DNA of 64,000 bases, from positions 8,616 to 72,615 of the forward strand of contig DJKX01000049.1 in the NCBI GenBank assembly GCA_002436185.1, read 5' to 3'. The DNA is from Fidelibacterota bacterium UBA6531. GTDB taxonomy: Bacteria > Fidelibacterota > Marinisomatia > Marinisomatales > TCS55. Shown here in pieces: positions 33,876-42,092 of the stretch. A model generated the notes under the pieces. That model saw nothing but the letters and a program-made list of their open reading frames with translations. It made no database searches and was not told the origin of the DNA. Each line of letters begins with the position of its first letter. The first letter of the stretch is position 1. Position numbers and translations under genes: made by a program.

Positions 33876-34506
33876 GATTCTTGGCTTCCTCTTCCAATCT
33901 GTTTAGTTTATTTTTTAATATGTTTGAACATTCATCAAAATCGTCATCTTTAGAAAACGACAAAGGTTCACCAATTAGTAAATAGGTTTTACCAAAGGGC
34001 TTTGCCACATAAAAAGTATCCCAGTTTGTAGATGACCAGTGTTTCGAAGCAAAACTCCCTGTTGGCAATATTACTGCTCCCGTCCGCATGGCAGCTTTTA
34101 CAGTCCCAGGTTTTAGTTCTTTAGCCGGTCCTTTAGGTCCATCCGGGGTGATAAACACAAGGGATCCTTTTTTATTTAATACATTTACAATTTTCGCGTA
34201 GGCTTCCCGACCACCATCTGAACTCGATCCTCGGATAGGAATATATCCTAATTTAATAGCAATTCGTGAAATGATTTCTGCATCGCCGTGTTTTCCTGCC
34301 ACACCGTAAGGCTGCTTATCCGCCACATATAAATAGCCCGGTAATAGGTTCCCATGCCATGTTGTAAAAATAATGGACTTTCCTTCAGCCCGTAATTTTT
34401 CAATTTGTCCATCGCCTTCGATATTCCACCGGTTGGTGCCATAAAGAAACCTCAACACCCACTTGCCAAAAAATACACCAAGAAAAAAGAGAATTTTTTT
34501 CTTCAT
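33862..34506 (-). CDS. Lysophospholipid acyltransferase family protein (DUF374)
   Basis: A 214-residue membrane-associated acyltransferase of the DUF374 group. TTWHGNLLPGYLYV replaces the usual HxxxxD active-site motif with the form typical of DUF374. IRGSSSDGGREAYAKIV and FITPDGPKGPAKELKPGTVK are further signatures. The N-terminal helix anchors it. Between lpxB and lpxK with overlapping ends on both sides, so a role in lipid A acylation is likely though not proven; a phospholipid role is the alternative. Confidence 0.85.
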   Translation of the reverse strand: MKKKILFFLGVFFGKWVLRFLYGTNRWNIEGDGQIEKLRAEGKSIIFTTWHGNLLPGYLYVADKQPYGVAGKHGDAEIISRIAIKLGYIPIRGSSSDGGREAYAKIVNVLNKKGSLVFITPDGPKGPAKELKPGTVKAAMRTGAVILPTGSFASKHWSSTNWDTFYVAKPFGKTYLLIGEPLSFSKDDDFDECSNILKNKLNRLEEEAKNRAEV

Positions 34507-35621
34507 ATTTTAGTCCTTGATAAAATAGCATCAGCTGCACGATTGTAGGTGCCAGGAATACCTAACGACCTTCTAACTTCTTCATAACCAAAGAGCATAT
34601 TTTTCCTTTCGGAAGAATTATTAAGTAGTGGTCGAACAGCATTAGCAAGATTTTCCGGCGTCATTTCATTTTGTAAAAATTCCGGAACTATCTCCTTTCC
34701 GACAATGAGATTGGTCATAGCTGCAAAGGGGACATGTGACAAATTTTTGGCAAGGAGCCAGCTTCCGGTAGAAAGTTTGTAGCTTACAACGGCTGGAATA
34801 TCCTGAACTGCAGATTGGAGGGTAGCAGTTCCTGAAGAAGTTAAAACAGCTGTACCATATTCCAGGCAAAGGCTTGTATCGTCGTTTTCTATTTTCCAGT
34901 GAGCGGGAATTGATGATAATGAAACATTAGGTGCTTTGCCGATAATAATTTGAAGATTTTCATCATTAAGTAAAGCAATAGTTTTTACAAATATAGGAAG
35001 ATGACGATCTATCTCTTGTTGACGGCTACCAGGGAAAAGGACTAGTAATGACTTGTTATTATCCAAACTATGTTTCTGGAAAAATGCTTCCTTGTTTATT
35101 GAAGGATTGTGGAATTCTGTAAATGGATGACCTATAAAATGAGCATTTACTCCTCGCTGCTCGAACCATTCCTGCTCAAACGGGAAAATACACAATGCCT
35201 GATCAACACATTTACGAATTATATTCACGCGTTTTTCTTTCCATGCCCAGACTTGAGGCATTATAAAATATGTGATAGGTAACCCCAAAGGATGAATATT
35301 TTTTGCCAAACGCAAGTTAAATCCGGGATAATCAATAAGAATTAAGCGATGGGGTTTTATCTCCTGGGTCTTTTTCAATGTTTTTCCCATTACATTTATC
35401 ATATAAGGAAGGTGTTTCAACACTTCTGTAAAACCCATCATGGCTAAATCATCCACGTGTTCAAGAATCTCCATTCCGGCTGCTTTCATCTTGTTTCCGC
35501 CATGCCCAATAAAAGAAGCATTAGGACTTTTTTCTTTTAGAGCAGAAATCAGCCGAGCACCATGTATATCCCCGGATTCTTCTCCGGCGACGAGAAAAAA
35601 GCGAAGGTTTTGATTGTTCAT
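34503..35621 (-). CDS. lpxB: Lipid-A-disaccharide synthase
   Basis: A 372-residue glycosyltransferase (GT19) that joins lipid X with UDP-diacylglucosamine. Motifs: FLVAGEESGDIHGARLISAL at the N-terminus, FIGHGGNKMKAAGMEIL, LIDYPGFNLRLAKNI, MPQVWAWKEKRV, HFIGHPFTEF and LFPGSRQQEIDRHLPIF. The GT-B active-site end TSSGTATLQSAVQDIPAVVS is complete. First gene of the lpxB-acyltransferase-lpxK group. Confidence 0.96.
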   Translation of the reverse strand: MNNQNLRFFLVAGEESGDIHGARLISALKEKSPNASFIGHGGNKMKAAGMEILEHVDDLAMMGFTEVLKHLPYMINVMGKTLKKTQEIKPHRLILIDYPGFNLRLAKNIHPLGLPITYFIMPQVWAWKEKRVNIIRKCVDQALCIFPFEQEWFEQRGVNAHFIGHPFTEFHNPSINKEAFFQKHSLDNNKSLLVLFPGSRQQEIDRHLPIFVKTIALLNDENLQIIIGKAPNVSLSSIPAHWKIENDDTSLCLEYGTAVLTSSGTATLQSAVQDIPAVVSYKLSTGSWLLAKNLSHVPFAAMTNLIVGKEIVPEFLQNEMTPENLANAVRPLLNNSSERKNMLFGYEEVRRSLGIPGTYNRAADAILSRTKI

Positions 35622-35673
35622 TATTTATTAATGGCTTTGGAAAAATTAGTTATACTAATCCCTGTTTTCTTCT

Positions 35674-35708
35674 TTCCCCTGTAATAGGGGAGAATTATAG
35701 AGAGGTTT
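35674..35708. repeat. Dispersed palindromic repeat, copy 1
   Basis: CCCCTGTAATAGGGG palindrome followed by AGAATTATAGAGAGGTTTATAAT. The same pattern, AGGGGAGAA then A-rich then AG-x-GG-TTTATAAT, occurs in the same orientation at 55659-55696. It lies between lpxB and the methyltransferase-like gene, in a 125-base gap. Confidence 0.55.
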
Positions 35709-35746
35709 ATAATAATGATAATATTCATGGATATTATGTTAGATGA

Positions 35747-36322
35747 TTAAACAAACTGTTGACGTAGTGTAATTAAAAGCAAAATTAGGATAATATTTTG
35801 CAATGTACGTTTTTCAGTCTTAAGCGTTTTTCCGAAGGACATCGGTATTCGATTGTCGTTACTTTTCCAGGGCGAAAACCTTGGAAACAACTGTGGAACA
35901 TTTGATTTGTATAATTCATATTCGTTACCAAATAATCCGGATAATGTTTCTTCCTCCAAATCGATAATGAGGGCATATTGAATGATAAAAAACGCCCACG
36001 TAACAAAGAGCATTATCCAAATATTTGGTGCGCCGGCAATGAGAACAATTCCGGAAAAATCGAATAAATTACCAATATAAAGTGGATTGCGAACATGGGC
36101 GAACGGTCCGGAAGAACAAAGAGCGGGAGCACCTACTTTTATTGTTCTGGTAATTCCTCCGGCATAGCTCACCGCCCAGAAACGAATGAACTCTCCCACA
36201 ACTAAACACCCCAAACCATACCAAAGATATGGCAATGCCGGTTCAGAAAAAAAGATAATCAATATTGCCAAAGGGATTGGAGTATAACTGCGGTTTTTGA
36301 AAAAGAAATTGCGGATGTCCAT
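35747..36322 (-). CDS. Isoprenylcysteine/phospholipid methyltransferase-like membrane protein
   Basis: A 191-residue protein with about five helices. SSGPFAHVRNPLYIGNLF and LEEETLSGLFGNEYELYKSN, ending VPQLFPRF, are the SAM-binding and C-terminal motifs of the ICMT/PEMT-like family. Such proteins methylate a carboxyl, amine or isoprenoid-linked substrate at the membrane. The substrate is unknown; overlap with the oxidoreductase start (one base) and the lpx genes downstream suggest envelope lipids. Confidence 0.8.
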   Translation of the reverse strand: MDIRNFFFKNRSYTPIPLAILIIFFSEPALPYLWYGLGCLVVGEFIRFWAVSYAGGITRTIKVGAPALCSSGPFAHVRNPLYIGNLFDFSGIVLIAGAPNIWIMLFVTWAFFIIQYALIIDLEEETLSGLFGNEYELYKSNVPQLFPRFSPWKSNDNRIPMSFGKTLKTEKRTLQNIILILLLITLRQQFV

Positions 36323-37311
36323 TAATGTATATCTTCCAAAATCATGTCATGAATTTTGATGGCAACATCCAAGGCTTCACGGCCCGCTTGGCCATCCACA
36401 ATAGGTGTTTGCTCTCCCTTAATGGATGAAATAAAATTTGAAAGCTCCATTTCCAATGCATCAAACGGATTGATATCCGGTTTTTCATATACAATTTTCT
36501 TGTGTTTTCCATAAGCTTCCAACGAAGCAGTCTCCAATGCGGCGGGATCATCTTGGTCTGCATCAAGAACACGATAGATTTCTGTAAGGCCCAAAAGGAA
36601 ATCGATTGTTACATACATATCTTTTTGAAATACCTTAATCTTGCGAACTTTATCCCGGGCAATGCGACTTGACGTTATGCTGGCAACGGTCCCATTTTCA
36701 AATCGGAGACGTGCATTTGCAATATCCACAGAATCTGACAAAATGGAGACACCGCTGGCGCGAATGTTTTTCACCGGTGAATTGACCAATGATAAAATGA
36801 TATCAATATCATGGATCATCAAATCCAGAACAACAGGCACATCGGTGCCGCGCACCGTATAGGGGGCCAAACGCTGGACTTCAATATAGTTTGGATTTAT
36901 CTCAAAATCTTTTAGGGGCATTAATGCCGGGTTTAGGCGTTCGATGTGTCCTACTTGAATCAGTACCTTTGATTTATTAGCCAACTGCAATAGATGATCT
37001 GCTTCAACAACTGTTTTAGTAATAGGTTTTTCAATAAATACGTGTTTTCCAGCCTTGATACATTGTTCGGCGACCTTGGCATGAGTACGAGTTGGCGTTA
37101 CAATCGATACTGCATCGCTCCCATTTAATAAATCATCGAACGAATTATATGAATTGCAATTGTATTCAACAGCTATTTCCTTAGCTCGCTCATAATCCAC
37201 ATCATGGATCCCAGAGAAGGATATTGTATTATTTTTGGACAAATGTTTTACATGGTGTTGACCTAAATGGCCCACACCTACAACGCCGATTTTTGGGAGA
37301 TTGGTTTTCAT
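36322..37311 (-). CDS. Gfo/Idh/MocA-family oxidoreductase
   Basis: About 329 residues. Start at 37311 (MKTNLPKIGVVGVGHLG) is chosen because it begins right before the Rossmann GxGxxG; a longer form from 37353 adds non-family sequence. VSIVTPTRTHAKVAEQCIKA and HVFIEKPITKTVVEAD carry the EKP motif; GHIERLNPAL and MIHDIDIILSLV carry the catalytic His/Asp region. It oxidises or reduces a sugar or sugar nucleotide with NAD(P). In some lineages a relative (GnnA) next to lpxB makes 3-ketoUDP-GlcNAc for amide-linked lipid A, but no gnnB aminotransferase is here, so that link is only a possibility. Confidence 0.85.
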   Translation of the reverse strand: MKTNLPKIGVVGVGHLGQHHVKHLSKNNTISFSGIHDVDYERAKEIAVEYNCNSYNSFDDLLNGSDAVSIVTPTRTHAKVAEQCIKAGKHVFIEKPITKTVVEADHLLQLANKSKVLIQVGHIERLNPALMPLKDFEINPNYIEVQRLAPYTVRGTDVPVVLDLMIHDIDIILSLVNSPVKNIRASGVSILSDSVDIANARLRFENGTVASITSSRIARDKVRKIKVFQKDMYVTIDFLLGLTEIYRVLDADQDDPAALETASLEAYGKHKKIVYEKPDINPFDALEMELSNFISSIKGEQTPIVDGQAGREALDVAIKIHDMILEDIH

Positions 37312-37505
37312 ATTTATTAAAGAAATTACATTGTTTATTGTACAGTTAACCAATTTTATACAGGTTTCTAAACTGCTGGTATGTGCGGAATACCATCGTT
37401 AATCAATTCACCAATTTTCTCTTGCTTTTCCTTCAGAAAACATCCAATTTTCATCTATCATTCGAGGTAAGACAATCTAAATGAACCGAGGTAAAAGCAT
37501 TTTCT
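37312..37505 (+). promoter_or_regulatory. Intergenic region with two CGAGGTAA motifs
   Basis: The 194-base divergent gap holds TCGAGGTAAGACAATCT (around 37463) and ACCGAGGTAAAAGCATTTT (around 37483), the second about 13 bases before the ATG at 37506. The same octamer appears before the genes at 5722 and 26999. It may be a ribosome-binding site used at long spacing or a shared regulatory motif. No hairpin stands out. Confidence 0.3.
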
Positions 37506-38072
37506 ATGGCGTCTAACGTTAAAACCGGCATTGGTTTTATAATTCCATTCGGAGCCCTTATTGGATTTGTCCTTTCTGTATTAGCAGAAAATTATGTGCT
37601 GGGTATCTTTTTTGCAGTCGCCGGTGTACTGATCTGGCTCCTCTACTTTGCTGTAATGGAGACTGCTGCTCCGGACATCATGGGGAATTTCATTATTCTG
37701 TTTGGTGTATTACTGTCGTTGGCGGTCTTCATGAACTTTGGTTGGGAACAGAACATGTGGGGCGGAATTGAATTCAAAGCCGAAGGGTCAGTTATGGCCC
37801 TTGTGGTCCTGTTTTTTGGAACCTTAAGCGGTGTATTATACCGCCAGAGATTGTCTGTGGATGGTCAGCAGCTTACTGCAAGTGAACAAGAATTAGTGGA
37901 TAAAGCGTTGCAAGGGGACGATGATCCGCGGGTTATTGTGGTCAAGCAGGAAGCTGAAACGAAAGACGATGATGAAGAAGATGACTACGACGAATATGAC
38001 GAATATGATTATGCCTATCCCTATTATTTTGATGAGGATGACGATTATGAATACGATGACGATGATGACTAA
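37506..38072 (+). CDS. Membrane protein with long acidic Asp/Glu/Tyr tail
   Basis: A 188-residue protein of unknown family. Four predicted helices (residues 8-30, 33-52, 61-78, 95-113) are followed by a soluble tail. The last 40 residues are almost only Asp, Glu and Tyr (DDDEEDDYDEYDEYDYAYP and a final run of Asp). Such a tail could bind cations or basic protein surfaces. Single gene with its own terminator; no operon partner. Confidence 0.6.
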   Translation: MASNVKTGIGFIIPFGALIGFVLSVLAENYVLGIFFAVAGVLIWLLYFAVMETAAPDIMGNFIILFGVLLSLAVFMNFGWEQNMWGGIEFKAEGSVMALVVLFFGTLSGVLYRQRLSVDGQQLTASEQELVDKALQGDDDPRVIVVKQEAETKDDDEEDDYDEYDEYDYAYPYYFDEDDDYEYDDDDD

Positions 38073-38103
38073 ACATTGTCAATATAAATAACAAATATCG
38101 AAG

Positions 38104-38125
38104 GGGCTGATTCAGCCCTTTTTTT
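38104..38125 (+). terminator. Intrinsic terminator
   Basis: GGGCTG (38104-38109), loop ATT, CAGCCC (38113-38118), then seven Ts. It lies 31 bases after the acidic-tail protein gene. Confidence 0.92.
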
Positions 38126-38183
38126 ATTTTTCTGTTGAGGGGGGGTAATTATATGTAAGTTCTTGGTAGTTCGGAGGTTTATG

Positions 38184-39401
38184 ATGATTTTCAGGAAAAT
38201 AATAGTTCTTATAAAAACCTGTACACTACTTGTGTTCTCTTCTTGTACCCTTTTTGAAGAAGATAATAAACAGGATGAATCACCCTTTGCTCAAGAAAGC
38301 GTAGACTGGCCGTCTTTGGCAAACGCATCGTGGCCGATGTATAAAAATAACCCTCAAAATACGGGTACACATTATTCAGGAAATCCAGTTGAAGGTATAA
38401 ACATTTCGACAAATCAACTTGAAGAGTTTGGTGAATCGTATTCAAATATACTCATTGATGCAGAGGGAAATTATATTGTTACAACATTTATGAATAAATC
38501 AGTAAAAAAATATTCATTTGCCGATGAAATGCAATGGTCAGTTTCATTTACAGAATTAATAAGCAGTACCCCGCTTATAAGAGCTGACGGGGATATCATT
38601 GCAGCAACGAGTACGGTGAAAGCGATTGATAAAAATGGTAATGTAGATTGGTCAACAAATCTTAATGATTATGTTATAGGCTGGTTGAATATTGACTTGG
38701 AAGGAAATATACTTTGCGTGGGTTCATCGGGAACGATATATAGCTTAAATAATATTGGAGATGTTGATTGGCAGCAATCAAATTCATTTAACCCAAACAC
38801 GAATAACGGAGTTGTCATAAGCCCGGATGGAAATCAATTATACACTGTCGGTAATTCCCTGATAGCATACAGTACAACAGACGGCAGTTTATTATGGAAC
38901 ATTGAAATTGTTAACAGTACGAATAATCTCAATAGTGCTCCAGCTATAGACAATGATGGTAATATTTATTTCATTTCATATAGTAATGAAATGTCCACTT
39001 TATGGTGTGTAAATCCAAGCGGATCAATCGAATGGACTGAATCTTTAATTGGGGGAGATTATAATAAGAGCACTGCACCCATTATAACAGATAATGGGAA
39101 TATTGTTTTCAGTATTGAAACTACTCTTTACAGTTTTTCTGTTTCAGGTGAATTACAGTTTGAAGCACTATTAGCACGGCCCTCCTGGGGTTCTCTGTGT
39201 GCTGACAGTGATGGTAACATATATGTCGCTTCAACCACAATAAATGATCCACAGCTAGTAAGTTATTCAAACATTGGTGAAATCAGGTTTAGTAAATCGC
39301 TTACTAATAGTGTTGATGGAGGATTATCTTTATCTGCAACAAATTTGTTTTTTATGTCAACAAACCAAACAGGAAATCAAGTCATATGGATAATCGAGTA
39401 A
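38184..39401 (+). CDS. PQQ-like beta-propeller lipoprotein
   Basis: About 405 residues. GGAGG at 38173-38177 places the start at 38184 (or the adjoining ATG at 38181). The signal peptide ends in the lipobox FSSC. The body consists of repeated blades with a Trp in each (EMQWSVSFTEL; GNVDWSTNLNDYV; GDVDWQQSN; GSLLWNIEIV; GSIEWTESL) and intervening D-x-x-GN-I turns (DNDGNIYFISYSN; DSDGNIYVAS), the pattern of PQQ-like/WD-type propellers. No quinone-enzyme residues recognised, so probably a scaffold or binding protein. It overlaps the next gene by 16 bases. Confidence 0.7.
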   Translation: MIFRKIIVLIKTCTLLVFSSCTLFEEDNKQDESPFAQESVDWPSLANASWPMYKNNPQNTGTHYSGNPVEGINISTNQLEEFGESYSNILIDAEGNYIVTTFMNKSVKKYSFADEMQWSVSFTELISSTPLIRADGDIIAATSTVKAIDKNGNVDWSTNLNDYVIGWLNIDLEGNILCVGSSGTIYSLNNIGDVDWQQSNSFNPNTNNGVVISPDGNQLYTVGNSLIAYSTTDGSLLWNIEIVNSTNNLNSAPAIDNDGNIYFISYSNEMSTLWCVNPSGSIEWTESLIGGDYNKSTAPIITDNGNIVFSIETTLYSFSVSGELQFEALLARPSWGSLCADSDGNIYVASTTINDPQLVSYSNIGEIRFSKSLTNSVDGGLSLSATNLFFMSTNQTGNQVIWIIE

Positions 39402-40396
39402 AAATAACTCTGTTAATAATGATTAGTACTTTTTTGTTTAGTCAAAATAGTCGTTGGGCTGCTGAAATATTCATATATCAAGAAGAAGAAGGGACAACTG
39501 AACAATTGTCTTTTCAGGCTACATTGGCTTCGAACGTGCTGTGGGATGAACATTTTAATCTTGCAACCGATTTAGAAGGTAATCTAGTAACAACGTCAGG
39601 TGATGGGGATGATGTTGGATGGGATTTTGTCGGAATAGCGCCATATACCGGATATGGTAAATTGGGATATGGATATTATAAAATTGAATGTACGAGTGAT
39701 AATAAACACTTTTTCCTTAACATAAAATCTGACAATTTTATCCCAATGACTAACTTCGACACTTATTTTAACTATAGTCCAACTTACAATGAGTTTTCAT
39801 GGGGTACGGGTACAGCCTCTCCAGGCCAGAGTATAGGCAATGGCGCTGTGTTAACAATTTGGGAATTAAAACCACAACTTTCTCAACAAACAACATCAAA
39901 ATTTCAGCCTACAAGGCCGACTAATCTTAATATTCAAGTTCAAAATACACATCCGCATCTTACTTGGAATTCAAGTGAGCCAGCTACATCTGAATATCAG
40001 GTGTTTAGAAAATCCAGCCAAACTAGTTGGTTTGCAATTGCAAATAACATTTCACAGAATAGTTATACAGATAACGAGGTTACATATCAACTCGGTGGTA
40101 CTATTTATAAATATAAGATTAGAGCAGTTTCTGGGAACGGTAATAAATTTTCTATGTATTCGCCAATTAAAAGATTTCCGGGATCTGATGGAATAGGCAA
40201 AATATTATTTATAGATGTTCCAAGCGAATATTTCTTATATAATGCCTATCCCAATCCATTCAATCCAACCACTACTATTCGATTTTCGGTAGAGACGCAA
40301 TTAATTGCATCTCTGCGTATTTATGATATAGGCGGTCGTTTGGTGGAAACATTGGTCGATGGTGAATTACCAACTGGTGAACATGAAATTGTGTAG
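39386..40396 (+). CDS. Secreted protein with FnIII-like domain and a C-terminal sorting domain cut by a TAG codon
   Basis: A 336-residue product as read. Signal peptide (LLIMISTFLFSQ). N-terminal region of unknown fold with Gly/Tyr-rich strands (WDFVGIAPYTGYGKLGYGYY). Residues about 175-265 resemble fibronectin type III (RPTNLNIQVQNTHPHLTWNS). From about 285, LYNAYPNPFNPTTTIRFSV, LRIYDIGGRLVETLVDGE and LPTGEHEIV are the start of a Por/type IX type A sorting domain. It stops at TAG (40394-40396) exactly where the family has Trp; the remaining domain is intact in the same frame. Either a recent nonsense mutation, a sequencing error or stop-codon readthrough. Confidence 0.75.
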   Translation: MDNRVKITLLIMISTFLFSQNSRWAAEIFIYQEEEGTTEQLSFQATLASNVLWDEHFNLATDLEGNLVTTSGDGDDVGWDFVGIAPYTGYGKLGYGYYKIECTSDNKHFFLNIKSDNFIPMTNFDTYFNYSPTYNEFSWGTGTASPGQSIGNGAVLTIWELKPQLSQQTTSKFQPTRPTNLNIQVQNTHPHLTWNSSEPATSEYQVFRKSSQTSWFAIANNISQNSYTDNEVTYQLGGTIYKYKIRAVSGNGNKFSMYSPIKRFPGSDGIGKILFIDVPSEYFLYNAYPNPFNPTTTIRFSVETQLIASLRIYDIGGRLVETLVDGELPTGEHEIV

Positions 40397-40486
40397 AATG
40401 CCAGCAGACATCCAAGTGGTGTTTATTTTATCCGGCTGCAGAGCGGAGAGTTTGTGGAAACGCAGAAAGCTGTGTTGATGAAATAG
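40397..40486 (+). pseudogene. Remaining 29 codons of the interrupted sorting domain
   Basis: In frame with the previous gene after its TAG. It reads NASRHPSGVYFIRLQSGEF then VETQKAVLMK and ends at TAG (40484-40486). This is the standard end of a type A sorting domain (WNA-x-x-x-SGVYFYRL ... K-M-x-L-x-K). Restoring TGG (Trp) at 40394 would give an intact 366-residue protein. Confidence 0.8.
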
Positions 40487-40487
40487 T

Positions 40488-40964
40488 CTATTTCCGATCA
40501 GCTCCTGTCATAGCTAAAACAATATTCGTACTGCCAATAAAGGCTTTATGCTGGGCCAGTGTCGCTTTTATATAATAATATAGTGTAAGCCAGTAAAGAA
40601 TGTGAAACCACCATTCACTTACTTTGTTCAGAAAATATGCACCGTCTAAAATAACTGTAGCCATAAACAGCAAGGTTACCATCATCGTCGGCGGATAGAG
40701 TTTTCGTTTGATTCCTAAAACACCCTTATAAAATTTATCCCCAATCTCGGGATGGGCTTGGGTGTATTCTTTAATATTGACACCTGTTCCCACGAAGAAG
40801 AACATGACGAGAGTTTGAGTTGCGATGAAGATAATGCTGACCAAAAGATCCAAAGTGATGTGGGTTGTGGGCCAGATATTTATATAGTGATTCAGTCCAA
40901 CCAACGCCAACCCGATCCCCGCCAGAGCGACCATTATATAAGATAGAATCATGAAAAACCACAT
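40488..40964 (-). CDS. Predicted four-helix inner-membrane protein
   Basis: About 158 residues; start at 40964 (MWFFMILSYIMVALAGIGLA) is chosen because the longer form from 41000 would overlap the end of ychF and add a non-hydrophobic stretch. Helices at about 5-25, 38-62, 88-110 and 115-135. A conserved-looking loop (GTGVNIKEYTQAHPEIGDKF) lies between helices 2 and 3. Family not recognised. It follows ychF after eight bases on the same strand. Confidence 0.6.
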   Translation of the reverse strand: MWFFMILSYIMVALAGIGLALVGLNHYINIWPTTHITLDLLVSIIFIATQTLVMFFFVGTGVNIKEYTQAHPEIGDKFYKGVLGIKRKLYPPTMMVTLLFMATVILDGAYFLNKVSEWWFHILYWLTLYYYIKATLAQHKAFIGSTNIVLAMTGADRK

Positions 40965-40972
40965 ATTAGAAA

Positions 40973-42073
40973 CTACACATTGAAATGGAAATATATACAA
41001 TCACCATCAGCCACTAGATACTCTTTACCTTGTAGTTTTGCCAGCCCCGCGTCTTTCACTGCTTTTTCTGACCCCAGCCGTATCAAGTCATTATATTTGA
41101 TTACTTCAGCTTTGATAAAGCCTCGTTGGAAATCAGTATGAATCTCCCCGGCTGCTTCCGGCGCAGTGGCACCTTGTTTGATCGTCCATGCTCGGACTTC
41201 TACATCTCCCCCGGTAAAAAATGTTTCCAGTTCCAGCAGCCGAAATCCGGTGTGAATGAGTTTATTTAACCCTGGTTCCGGAAGATTGAATTCTTCCAGA
41301 AACATCATTTTTTCATCATCAGGTAATACTGCAATTTCTTGTTCCAGTTTTCCACAGAGGCGTATAGCCATGTTCCCTTCTTTTTCAGCGAATTCTACAA
41401 GTTGCTGTTCCAATTTTCCTCGTTTATCATGTGTAATTTCAGTTTCATCAACATTTGCTACATATAAAATAGGTTTGCGTGTAAGTAAATGTAATGATCG
41501 AACGATGGCTATTTCTTCTTCATCAGCTTTGAATGTTCGAGCTCGATGACCGACATTACAATGTTCCAAAAGACGCTTGATAACATCAAATTCCTTGTGT
41601 CCTTTTTTAACACCCGATTTCAATCCTTTTTCAGCTTTTGAATAACGTCTTTCCAGTGTTTCCAAATCAGCCAAAAGAAGCTCCGTTTCAATAAGTTCGG
41701 CATCACGAACTGGATCCACCCCTCCTTCAACGTGCGTTACATTGTTATCATCAAAACAACGCACTACATGAATGATAGCTGCAACCTGTCGAATCTGTCC
41801 CAGAAATTGATTTCCCAAACCTTCGCCCCTACTGGCACCTCGAACCAACCCAGCAATGTCAGTAAATTCTACAGCAGCCGGAGTCACTTTTCCAGGCTTA
41901 AATATTTCAGCTAATTTATCCAGCCGAGGATCGGGAAGCTCCACGATACCCACATGGGGATCAATCGTACAAAAGGGATAATTTTCCGCAGGAACGGACA
42001 AAGCTGTCAAAGCGTTAAAAATGGTAGACTTGCCTACATTGGGCAGGCCCACAATACCGCAGCGTAAGGCCAT
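40973..42073 (-). CDS. ychF: Redox-regulated ATPase YchF (Obg-family)
   Basis: A 366-residue P-loop protein. GIVGLPNVGKSTIFNALT is the G1 motif; FTDIAGLVRGASRGEGLGNQ is G3 with switch II; the G4 motif NVDE (LYVANVDETE) is the YchF variant that favours ATP. The C-terminal TGS domain is present (FFTGGDVEVRAWTIKQGATA; HTDFQRGFIKAEVIKY). Associates with ribosomes in other bacteria. Length matches (363 in E. coli). Confidence 0.97.
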   Translation of the reverse strand: MALRCGIVGLPNVGKSTIFNALTALSVPAENYPFCTIDPHVGIVELPDPRLDKLAEIFKPGKVTPAAVEFTDIAGLVRGASRGEGLGNQFLGQIRQVAAIIHVVRCFDDNNVTHVEGGVDPVRDAELIETELLLADLETLERRYSKAEKGLKSGVKKGHKEFDVIKRLLEHCNVGHRARTFKADEEEIAIVRSLHLLTRKPILYVANVDETEITHDKRGKLEQQLVEFAEKEGNMAIRLCGKLEQEIAVLPDDEKMMFLEEFNLPEPGLNKLIHTGFRLLELETFFTGGDVEVRAWTIKQGATAPEAAGEIHTDFQRGFIKAEVIKYNDLIRLGSEKAVKDAGLAKLQGKEYLVADGDCIYFHFNV

Positions 42074-42092
42074 ATTATTTGTATACAGTTAT

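Noticed and set aside
40965..41000. Longer N-terminus for the membrane protein at 40488-40964
   Set aside because: It would overlap the end of ychF and place polar residues ahead of the first helix; the ATG at 40964 is better.
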